In this document: positions 25,827 to 33,374 of the stretch, piece by piece
How positions within the stretch are numbered: the stretch's first letter is position 1
Layout of the letters: every line of letters starts with the position of its first letter
The notes under the pieces: model-generated
What the model was told of the DNA's origin: nothing
What the model saw: only the letters and a program-made list of their open reading frames with translations
The model's database searches: none
Made by a program: the position numbers and the translations under genes
Source of the DNA: Pseudoxanthomonas sp. SL93
GTDB lineage: Bacteria > Pseudomonadota > Gammaproteobacteria > Xanthomonadales > Xanthomonadaceae
Direction of reading: 5' to 3'
Assembly (NCBI RefSeq): GCF_026625825.1
Contig: NZ_CP113065.1
Coordinates: 1,922,001 to 1,986,000, forward strand
DNA: 64,000 bases

Positions 25827-27094
25827 TTCGAGATCTTGACCAAGAACGGAGCCACCTTGAAGTCCCCGACATAAAGTCCCCGCTCTGGAGCCCAGCACAA
25901 CGCCCCCAAGCTCTCATCGCTGAACTGGCTCATCAAGGGGTGATCCAACCGTATCAGCTCCCCCGACGAAAGCCTCAAGGACGGATGGCTTCCTCTCGGA
26001 TCCGCCGAGTTGCGGCAGTACGATTCAATGGCGACATCCGAATACGACGTGGCCATGACGCTGGACTGCACCTCCGCTCTAATGCTCGAGCAGGCCCATT
26101 TCAGATGGTAGGTGACCAGATCGCCGCGTAGAGACCCAGCTTCGGGGAGGCGAGAACAGAAATGAAATCCACCACTGTAGTTAACCTCCACCCTGGCCAG
26201 GTGCGGCTTGTAAAGTGCAGTATTCGGGATTGCTATCGACCTCTGCTCGCAAGTTCGCAGACGAAAATCGAAATCGGGCTCCGCTGCAGACTGGAGAACG
26301 TCCAGCCCCCTAGTGTAGAGGACCGAATCTTCGCACGTTGATAGGTACTCACGGAGATTCACACCCAACCAAGGCGCCGGCTCGATGATCTCGTCAACAT
26401 CGCAAACAATCGACCAAACGTAGTAGTTGCGGCACCCGTTGGCGATACTAGACATCATGCTTGCCCTTGCAGCGTCGTCAAATGGAAAGCCCTTGACAGA
26501 CCAAACTCCCCCCAGGCCGAAATCAGAGAACGCCTCGGGCACGGGTGTTACCACGAATATGTTCTCGACGCCGAAAAGTCGCCCGTAGTAGGAAAGGAAG
26601 TATGGAAACCAGGCATTCGCGTCATTTGCGTAAGTAATCACCGCCGCCTGGCGGCGAACTCGCGCCGGTAATGCGCTGTCGCCCTGCTGCTGGGACATAA
26701 TGCTACGCGAGCGAGGCGTAAGGAACCTCTTGGAGACCACCAAACTGTCGTTCGACTGCGAGTTGATCCGCACGGCCAGATCAAGTGGCGCCACTTTCTT
26801 GAGCTCCACAATTTCCGCACCTCCAACGCAGACGACGCTGAGAGCGCCTGACAGGAGTTCTGACTGTAGAGCTGGAGAGAGTTCGATCCTGAAAGAATGT
26901 CCACTGAACCCGTCTTTGGTCAGCTCTTTTCGCAACGCGCCCAGGATCCCTACCGCCACAAGCTCTTTGCCACGCCTAAGCTCGATGACTGGCAAGTCAT
27001 GTTGCGTCGACCAGACGTCCTCGATTCGCACCCAACCCGACGCGGAAGATCGACCGACAGTCTCGATAACACCAGAAAGTATCGCCGCCCCCAT
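25823..27094 (-). CDS. Glycosyltransferase, GT2/GT92-like (DVDE motif) with N-terminal glycan module
   Basis: 423 residues. The N-terminal ~100 residues carry the module LSGVIETVGRSSASGWV. The catalytic part (about 160-400) opens with AAVITYANDANAWFPYFLSYY and has the metal-binding CDVDEIIEP, followed by a region resembling the glyco_tranf_2_4/GT92 group. It would transfer a sugar in glycan assembly; donor and acceptor are not readable. The start at 27094 has GGAGAG 7 bases upstream. The ATG five codons earlier (27109) has none, so the shorter form is chosen. It is the middle of the lower-GC half of the operon. Confidence 0.82.
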   Translation of the reverse strand: MGAAILSGVIETVGRSSASGWVRIEDVWSTQHDLPVIELRRGKELVAVGILGALRKELTKDGFSGHSFRIELSPALQSELLSGALSVVCVGGAEIVELKKVAPLDLAVRINSQSNDSLVVSKRFLTPRSRSIMSQQQGDSALPARVRRQAAVITYANDANAWFPYFLSYYGRLFGVENIFVVTPVPEAFSDFGLGGVWSVKGFPFDDAARASMMSSIANGCRNYYVWSIVCDVDEIIEPAPWLGVNLREYLSTCEDSVLYTRGLDVLQSAAEPDFDFRLRTCEQRSIAIPNTALYKPHLARVEVNYSGGFHFCSRLPEAGSLRGDLVTYHLKWACSSIRAEVQSSVMATSYSDVAIESYCRNSADPRGSHPSLRLSSGELIRLDHPLMSQFSDESLGALCWAPERGLYVGDFKVAPFLVKISK

Positions 27095-27131
27095 CTGGAG
27101 ACTCTCCATTTGATCTGTGCTTGGAAAAGAA

Positions 27132-28286
27132 CTAGATACTCGCGCCCACCAACGCCGCCATATGCCGGCTGGCCAGCCCGTTGCCACTCAGAAACTCGCG
27201 GTAGCGCGCGGCAAGCTTGATCCGGTTCTCATCGAACTCGTCAGCATCCAGTCTCCAGAGTTCAGCCAACTGCGACCTCGATACGCCGCCGGACACTTGG
27301 GATGCCAGCACATGGGGAACCTTCATCGTCTCGCACAGCTCTCTGGTTCTGGAGTCATGTGCGATGCAGACCGCAGGAACACCAGCCTGCAACGCGAGCA
27401 TCACGCCGTGAATTCTGGCGCCAATCACGAAGTCGAACTTCCTGTAGTAACTCATCCACGACGCCGTATCAAAGAACACTTCCGAGTGCCGATGACTCCA
27501 CTTCCTGAACTCTTCTTCAGACAAGTGCGGACATACGAAGTCGCGACACTGCTGGATTGCCTCGGGCTGCATCTCGTGCAACTCGCCCCGCGCCAGCTGC
27601 ACCATTTCTTTGGGGCTCTGCATGACATATCCGCCTCCCGTCACTGTCGCGATGTGGGCAAGGGACGCTTCCAGCCTCGCCAGATGCCTCCACCTGTAAT
27701 GACCCGCAACCACGCACACGCGCGAAGGAGTTTGGAATGCCGCGCTCAAGGTCTGGCCGAGGCGCGTGTCAGGGCTGATGAACAAAGTTGGACAGCCAAG
27801 TGCGACGCAGTTCACCCCGATGTCTAATCCGTCGATAACCTTCTTACTGAACTCGCCCCTCACCGCAATGTTTGGTTGGCCCGAACTCGGGGAACGCTTC
27901 CCGATCTCTTTCAGCCAAGCGCGGGTGCCCTGCGGCACGTTGGGAATGGAGAAGTCAACTCCAGACTGGACGCCAAGCCCAATCGCGACGATAGAAACGT
28001 TCAGCGCGGAAAGTTTCTGTGCCGATCCCCCCATATCCAGATGCTCGCCGACCTGATTGGCACAAGGCATTACCGCCAGCCGGCCCGCAGCCTCGATCTC
28101 CTGGTTGGAACAGTTCCAGGAAACTGACTTGTTCAACCCGAGCTGACGAGCGATTGCGTAATGAAAGGCCAGATTGCCGGTGTTCTGCCCGGTACTATCG
28201 TAGAGCGACGACGCATCCTTCAAGCCTGCATCCTGCAGGCTCGGTTCGATCCCATAGATGAATGTTGAGTCGTTCAAATCAGACAT
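27132..28286 (-). CDS. Polysaccharide pyruvyl transferase family protein
   Basis: 384 residues of the PS_pyruv_trans family (CsaB/WcaK-like). Typical elements are FHYAIARQLG near the N-terminus, SIVAIGLGVQSG, the IAVRGEFSKK turn, and the C-terminal FVIGARIHGVMLALQAGVPAVCIAHDSRTRELCE, where the Arg-Ile-His-Gly motif binds phosphoenolpyruvate. It would add ketal-linked pyruvate to a sugar of the surface glycan, giving negative charge. GGAG is 8 bases before the ATG, and the start overlaps the GT4 stop by one base (TGATG). Confidence 0.9.
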   Translation of the reverse strand: MSDLNDSTFIYGIEPSLQDAGLKDASSLYDSTGQNTGNLAFHYAIARQLGLNKSVSWNCSNQEIEAAGRLAVMPCANQVGEHLDMGGSAQKLSALNVSIVAIGLGVQSGVDFSIPNVPQGTRAWLKEIGKRSPSSGQPNIAVRGEFSKKVIDGLDIGVNCVALGCPTLFISPDTRLGQTLSAAFQTPSRVCVVAGHYRWRHLARLEASLAHIATVTGGGYVMQSPKEMVQLARGELHEMQPEAIQQCRDFVCPHLSEEEFRKWSHRHSEVFFDTASWMSYYRKFDFVIGARIHGVMLALQAGVPAVCIAHDSRTRELCETMKVPHVLASQVSGGVSRSQLAELWRLDADEFDENRIKLAARYREFLSGNGLASRHMAALVGASI

Positions 28287-29545
28287 CAGAGGATCTCCAG
28301 GTGCATCTTTGCGATCTTGGCGTGACTCAAAGGCGGCTCGACAGCTTCGCGGCAACTTGTCCAGCGGGCTGAATCCTGCATTTCCAACATTGAGCTCGCC
28401 CAAGCAAGCGCATTGCCTACCTGGACGGCCTTCCCATTCACGCCGTCCAAGACCTTTTCCGCCATACCACCGATGTTGCTTACCAGCAGTGGACGCCCAT
28501 GGACAAAGGCCTCCTGTATCACCATCGGCGAGTTCTCCCACCAGACGGAAGGCACCACCACCCAATCGATGTTGGCCATGCGACTGGCGATCTCATGCGG
28601 CTGGTAGGGCCCCACCCACTGGACCACGCCTTCCTTGATCAACGGGTCCGCCAGCTCCTTGATCTTGTCGCGGAACTCACCGCTCTGGGCCTCGAGGTTG
28701 GCGCCATGTACTTCCAGCACTATCTGTTTGCGCTCGGACTTGCGCATCTGCGTCAGCGCGCTCAGCAGCACGTCCAGGCCCTTGAACGGATTGATCTGTC
28801 CGAAATAGCCGAAACGGTTGCGGGTCTCCCCCTCCGCCAACGGTCGCGGCGGTAGCGGCTGGGCGTCATCCTGACCATTTTCGATGACCAGGATCTTGTC
28901 GGCCGGGATTCCCCACGCAATGTAGCGCTGGCGCAGGAACTCGGACGGTGACACGAACTGGTCGACGTAAGCGAAGTGGCTCAGGATGAAATTCTTGCGG
29001 CGCCAGAAGTCCTGCACCGAGTACTGCGGGAAGCAAAGACGGCAATCGTCATATGACTCGCGACTGCAGAGCCGGCCGCTGGTCTTGATCATCTGCCCTT
29101 GGTTGTTGCAGATGGCCATGTACTCGTGCAGCGTCAGCACCAGCTTGATCGTCGGATCGAACGCTTTGACGAGTCGCAGGAACTCCACCCCCAGATGGGC
29201 ATAGTGATGCGTATGCACGACAGTGGGCCGCAGCGCGCGCAACAGATCAAGGAAGCTATTGACCAGCGAATGACGATGCGCCGCCTTGAGCATGGTCCAG
29301 TCACCGATGCCCTGTTCCCAGAGGTACTCGTTGGCACGTCTGGGCGTGATGGCGCCGTTGGCGCCCCGCCCGCGATCAGCGCTGGCCAGGAACCATGCCT
29401 CCTCCACGTCATCACTGTCGCGGTAGGCCTTGTAGAGATTGTAGGCAGCAATCTCGCCGCCCCCCAGGCTGAAGTCAGGGTGGCGGTGCGACATCACCAG
29501 GATGCGGGGCTTGCGGGACATCGGTAGCGTCTCCACTGCGTTCAT
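28286..29545 (-). CDS. GT4-family glycosyltransferase
   Basis: 419 residues with a GT-B fold. The N-terminal Rossmann half starts RILVMSHRHPDFSLGGGE (the Gly-rich acceptor loop), and VVHTHHYAHLG and LTLHEY follow. The C-terminal half has RFGYFGQINPFKGLDVLL and the donor-binding WWENSPMVIQEAFVHGRPLLVSN with the E-x7-E pattern. A Cys-rich insertion (CSRESYDDCRLC) near the middle is often seen in this subgroup. It is a retaining transferase for one glycan residue. The start at 29545 overlaps the preceding gene's stop (ATGA); an internal ATG at 29521 is an alternative. Confidence 0.9.
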   Translation of the reverse strand: MNAVETLPMSRKPRILVMSHRHPDFSLGGGEIAAYNLYKAYRDSDDVEEAWFLASADRGRGANGAITPRRANEYLWEQGIGDWTMLKAAHRHSLVNSFLDLLRALRPTVVHTHHYAHLGVEFLRLVKAFDPTIKLVLTLHEYMAICNNQGQMIKTSGRLCSRESYDDCRLCFPQYSVQDFWRRKNFILSHFAYVDQFVSPSEFLRQRYIAWGIPADKILVIENGQDDAQPLPPRPLAEGETRNRFGYFGQINPFKGLDVLLSALTQMRKSERKQIVLEVHGANLEAQSGEFRDKIKELADPLIKEGVVQWVGPYQPHEIASRMANIDWVVVPSVWWENSPMVIQEAFVHGRPLLVSNIGGMAEKVLDGVNGKAVQVGNALAWASSMLEMQDSARWTSCREAVEPPLSHAKIAKMHLEIL

Positions 29546-31377
29546 TCGGCGGCACCCATCGACGCTTCGATGAGCGCCCGCCAGCGGGCCTGGTGGCGCA
29601 GTGCATTCCACAGTGTGACCTTGCTACGGAAATCCTGGGTGCCGAGCGCCGTCATCGACTGGCGCTCCAGGTGGACCAGTTCGACGGCAGGCAGGTAGAC
29701 GGAGGAGAGCCCCGCGGCGCGCAACTTCAGGCAGAAGTCCGAATCCTCGAAGTCACCGATCAGGTAGCCCGTGTCCCAGCCCTCGATGCAATCGAAGTCG
29801 CTCCGCCTGACGAGCACACAGGCTCCCGTGACGGCCGGCACGTCGACCACACCCCTGCGCTGCTCCAGCACGGGATCCAGCCCCATCATGGGATGCTCGT
29901 TGATGTAGACGTCATGCTCGGGCGACCAGGTGAAGCGCATTCCGGCGTGCTGTACGCCGCCGTCCGCAAAAAGAAGCTTGGGCCCCACCGCGCCCACGTC
30001 AGGTCGCGCGTCCAATACCTCCACCATGCACTGGAGCCAACCCGGCCCCAGCGGGAAGACATCGCTGTTCAGGAACAGCAGGTGGCGCCCCTTCGCGTAC
30101 TGCGCCCCGAGATTGTTGGCGCCGGAAAAGCCGCGATTTACGCCGCCCCAGACCCACGTGAAGGGGACGCGATACAAGGCATGCAACTCTTCGGCCATCT
30201 GGCGGAAGCCCGGCACGAGGCTTGGATCGTCCAGGACATAGATGAGCTGCGCGTTCTCCTGGATCCAGGGATCGCGCACCCATGCCAGCATCTGGTTCTC
30301 GACAAAGTCGACGCGGCCGTAGAGGGGCACCACGATGCTGACGACCGGCTCCTCGAGGACCTTGCCGCAATCGCGCACGAGGATCGGATAATCAGCCCAG
30401 TGTGTGCGCGCGCGCTCGATCATCCCGGACACCAGGGGCGCATCGAGTTCCGCAACGCGGCGGGACCAGTCTTCTTCCCCGGCGCCTACGCCGAACAGCC
30501 AGCGTGCGAAGGTCACCGGATCCTCGCTTAGGGGACTGAGGCCAGCTTCGGAGAGAAGATGGATTCCCTGCTCGGAAAGCGCTTTGATGCGGAAGGTGGT
30601 GGGCGCACCGGTTGCAGCGCTGTGGAGAATGAAACCGGACATCCGTGCGGGCGCACCAAACAAGGCCCCGAAAAGCTGGTGCACATCGTTTCGCACTAAG
30701 CGGTACGCGGTATCCACCGCGTAGGTGTTGCCCAAATCATCTTCGCCCCAGACCTGCATGCCGGGCTTGGCCGCCAACCAGCCCACCACCACCACATGAC
30801 CGGTGCCCCGAATGATGTGGGCGGCCTCGACGTGCCCCTTCGCCTCGGGGCATTCCGTGGTCGCTGCAGGAAAGCGGGTGATCGCCTCGCGCCACTCGGG
30901 CGTATGCGGCGTCATCGTACTGGTCAGCAATCCCGCCGACGGGCCCAGGAGACCCGACTCCGCCTGGTTCAAGTCACGGGCGGACCCCAGTACGAGAGCC
31001 TGGGCATCCGCGCGCCCATCACGCAGGGCCCAGGACAAACTGACCGATGCCCCCGCGGGAATGTCGGCGACCAGCACGAAACCGGCCTGCGCCTCTTTCG
31101 GCAAGCTCAGGTGTGTCGACACGTCCGGTCGCCCGAAACGCGTCTCGCCCGTGGCCACGGGCCTACCATCAGCCGACAGGGTGAACTGGACAGGGCCCGT
31201 GCTCCATCCGCCCACCAGCACCTTGTCCCCCAGTCGTACGGCAACGTCCACCTTGAAGCGACATGGCGGGTCGCCCGACCGGTCGGGGAGCTCGAGGGGC
31301 GTTGCCTGGACGTCGACGGCATCCGGTCCGGACGCAAGCTTGGAAGGCTGCGCCATTTTCCCCAACAGATTCTTCAT
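29542..31377 (-). CDS. GT2-family glycosyltransferase with two N-terminal beta modules
   Basis: 611 residues. Residues 38-118 and 181-267 are two copies of a small beta-rich module (VGGW ... RPDV ... AGFVL and GHVEAAHI ... VVGW ... RNDV ... MSGFIL). The GT2 domain (about 345-575) follows: VVSIVVPLYGRVDFVENQML, the nucleotide Asp region VLDDPS, NRGFSGANNLG, LFLNSDVFP (DxD-like), and the acceptor-side IGDFEDSDFCLKLRAAG. This is the rhamnosyltransferase-like inverting class. The operon passes from wzt to this gene with a 48-base gap. GC content is still high here; it drops further downstream. Confidence 0.9.
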   Translation of the reverse strand: MKNLLGKMAQPSKLASGPDAVDVQATPLELPDRSGDPPCRFKVDVAVRLGDKVLVGGWSTGPVQFTLSADGRPVATGETRFGRPDVSTHLSLPKEAQAGFVLVADIPAGASVSLSWALRDGRADAQALVLGSARDLNQAESGLLGPSAGLLTSTMTPHTPEWREAITRFPAATTECPEAKGHVEAAHIIRGTGHVVVVGWLAAKPGMQVWGEDDLGNTYAVDTAYRLVRNDVHQLFGALFGAPARMSGFILHSAATGAPTTFRIKALSEQGIHLLSEAGLSPLSEDPVTFARWLFGVGAGEEDWSRRVAELDAPLVSGMIERARTHWADYPILVRDCGKVLEEPVVSIVVPLYGRVDFVENQMLAWVRDPWIQENAQLIYVLDDPSLVPGFRQMAEELHALYRVPFTWVWGGVNRGFSGANNLGAQYAKGRHLLFLNSDVFPLGPGWLQCMVEVLDARPDVGAVGPKLLFADGGVQHAGMRFTWSPEHDVYINEHPMMGLDPVLEQRRGVVDVPAVTGACVLVRRSDFDCIEGWDTGYLIGDFEDSDFCLKLRAAGLSSVYLPAVELVHLERQSMTALGTQDFRSKVTLWNALRHQARWRALIEASMGAAE

Positions 31378-31425
31378 GGCAATGGTCGTGTGCTCCGTTG
31401 GCTGAAGAGGCGACGTGGTCGCCGC

Positions 31426-32556
31426 TTACTCCGTTTCGATGACGCTGGCGCGCACCAGCGAGAGAGGCATGCCCAGGCGCGACACGTTGCGCCCCACACG
31501 CACCTCCAGTTCCTCGACAAGTTCCTTGGCGACGACCGGCTGTTCAAGCGCCAACGACAGGTGGAACCCGTACTTCCCGCTGCGCTTCCCGATGTAGTCA
31601 TTGACGTCGTCACGTTGCAGGCGCTCGAAGGACTCGAGCAGGTGCTTCTGGCCCGCAAACTCCAGGCAGACCACGGTCGCTTCGCGGCCGCGGTCGTCGA
31701 TGGCCCATCCGACCACTTCCAGACTGTCCCGGGTGGCGCGGATGCGCTCCACCACACCCTGCGTATTGCCAAAAAGCACGGGATCCGAGTTCATCGCCGC
31801 ATCGCGCTCTTCCGAAGACGCCTGCGACACGATGTCGCGATACGCCTCGAGCGCGTCCGCCGTGGGGCCGAAGAAGCGCATGCGCCCCTTGTCCAGCACG
31901 AGCGCCTTGTTGCAGGTATCCCGCAGCAGGCCGGTGCTGTGGCTGGCGAGGACCACGATGCGACTGCCCTCGAACCGATCCTTCATGCGCTTGCGGGCGC
32001 GCGCGACGAAGGCCGCGTCGCCCGTCGACAACCACTCGTCCATCAGCAGGATGTCGGGCTGCACCGCCGTGGTGATGGCGAACCCGAGCCGCATGCGCTG
32101 TCCGCTGGACAACGTGTACAGCGGGTACTCGGCGCGATCGCTCAATCCCGCGAACGCGAGGACGTCGGGCGCGATCGCCTTCAGCTGGCGATAGCGCAGC
32201 CCCATCGCCGTGCCACGCAGGAAAATGTTTTCCGCGACGGACGCGTACTCGGCGAAACCCAGCAGCGGGTTCAACAGCGACTGGCGGTGGCCTTCCACCC
32301 GCAGCACGCCTGCGGTGGGCGCGTAGGCGCCGTTCAGTACCCGCAACAGCGTCGTCTTGCCCGCGCCGTTAAGGCCCATGACGCCAATGCGATCGCCGTC
32401 GACCGCTTCGAAATTGATACCCGACAGGATCGTGGACTGATAGCGCACGGAACCCGACAAGGTGGCCAGCAGATCGCTGTACCCCTTTCGCCCGGTCTTG
32501 TGCACCTCGGTGGGCAGTTCCAGCGACACATGATAGGCGCGCAGCATTGCAGTCAT
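31426..32556 (-). CDS. wzt: ABC transporter ATP-binding protein for surface polysaccharide, with C-terminal glycan-binding-like domain
   Basis: 376 residues. The nucleotide-binding domain (1-240) has Walker A GLNGAGKTT (61-69), signature LSSGQRMRL (149-157), Walker B ILLMDE (169-174) and the H-loop SHSTG. The extra C-terminal domain (about 265-372: GVVERIRATRDSLEVVGW ... RDDV ... YGFHL) sits where Wzt proteins of the ABC-dependent O-antigen pathway carry a domain that recognises the finished chain end. Its motif skeleton recurs in neighbouring transferases. GAGGGA precedes the ATG. It is 13 bases from wzm. Confidence 0.93.
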   Translation of the reverse strand: MTAMLRAYHVSLELPTEVHKTGRKGYSDLLATLSGSVRYQSTILSGINFEAVDGDRIGVMGLNGAGKTTLLRVLNGAYAPTAGVLRVEGHRQSLLNPLLGFAEYASVAENIFLRGTAMGLRYRQLKAIAPDVLAFAGLSDRAEYPLYTLSSGQRMRLGFAITTAVQPDILLMDEWLSTGDAAFVARARKRMKDRFEGSRIVVLASHSTGLLRDTCNKALVLDKGRMRFFGPTADALEAYRDIVSQASSEERDAAMNSDPVLFGNTQGVVERIRATRDSLEVVGWAIDDRGREATVVCLEFAGQKHLLESFERLQRDDVNDYIGKRSGKYGFHLSLALEQPVVAKELVEELEVRVGRNVSRLGMPLSLVRASVIETE

Positions 32557-32569
32557 CGGATTCCCTCCC

Positions 32570-33367
32570 TCACAGCCATGCCGGCATGCGTTTGGCCAGT
32601 CGCCCGTAGACCACGGACGCCAACACAAAACCTACAAGCGTCATTACACCCACGTAGGTGTAAGTCATGGGCTCGATGGACTCGCCCAACACCGGGGCGC
32701 GCACGACCGCCAACAGATGATGGAACGGGTTGCCACGCATCAGCATGCCATGCACGGTGCCGACCGGCGCATCCTTGGCGAACCAGACAATTGGCGTGAT
32801 AAGGAACAACGCCAGCATGACGTTACTGAAGAACTGATTGACGTCAGGGAAGCGGGCGCCGATGAAAGCCAGCAGCGTACCGTAGAAGAAAAGATTGACC
32901 AGCATCGCGATCAAGCCGAGCAGTGCCCATAGGACCCCGGATGCCAACACTGGCGCATCGCCCACCAGAACGATCGCCAGCAGGGGGACGGCGAAGAGGA
33001 AGTAGATCACCGAGCGCGCAAGCGGCCGAAGAACATAGTCGGTCAGGCGGGAATGGCCTTCATGGATGTAGGGCAGATAGGCGGAGAAGCTGCTGCCCAC
33101 GTCCATGATGGTCGTCGACATCAGACGGAATACGATGAAGCCGAAGCCCATGTGCGCGAGGAAACCGGCGTCATCCGTCGTGATCCCACCACGGATCGCG
33201 CGGAAAAACAGACCCAGTCCCCAGATGTACACGATCGGCGGAAAGAATATCCAGAAAAGCCCCAGCGCGTTCTTGCGATACTTGGTGATCACGTCAAGCC
33301 AACTCGCATAAAGCCAGTGATCGGGTTTGCGGAAGCTTTCAGCGAGATGTCGGAAAAGAAGCGTCAT
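32570..33367 (-). CDS. wzm: ABC transporter permease for surface polysaccharide
   Basis: 265 residues with six membrane segments, of the ABC-2 / Wzm type (opening ITKYRKNALGLFWIFFPPIVYI; closing MTYTYVGVMTLVGFVLASVVYGRLAKR). With Wzt it forms the inner-membrane exporter for undecaprenyl-linked glycan. The internal LITPIVWF is the conserved helix of this family. It begins 7 bases after the two-domain glycosyltransferase and ends 13 bases before wzt. Confidence 0.93.
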   Translation of the reverse strand: MTLLFRHLAESFRKPDHWLYASWLDVITKYRKNALGLFWIFFPPIVYIWGLGLFFRAIRGGITTDDAGFLAHMGFGFIVFRLMSTTIMDVGSSFSAYLPYIHEGHSRLTDYVLRPLARSVIYFLFAVPLLAIVLVGDAPVLASGVLWALLGLIAMLVNLFFYGTLLAFIGARFPDVNQFFSNVMLALFLITPIVWFAKDAPVGTVHGMLMRGNPFHHLLAVVRAPVLGESIEPMTYTYVGVMTLVGFVLASVVYGRLAKRMPAWL

Positions 33368-33374
33368 TGTGTGA

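Noticed and set aside
30796..32799. Open frame antisense to the GT2 gene and wzt
   Set aside because: Crosses two real genes with clear motifs on the other strand; not protein-like.
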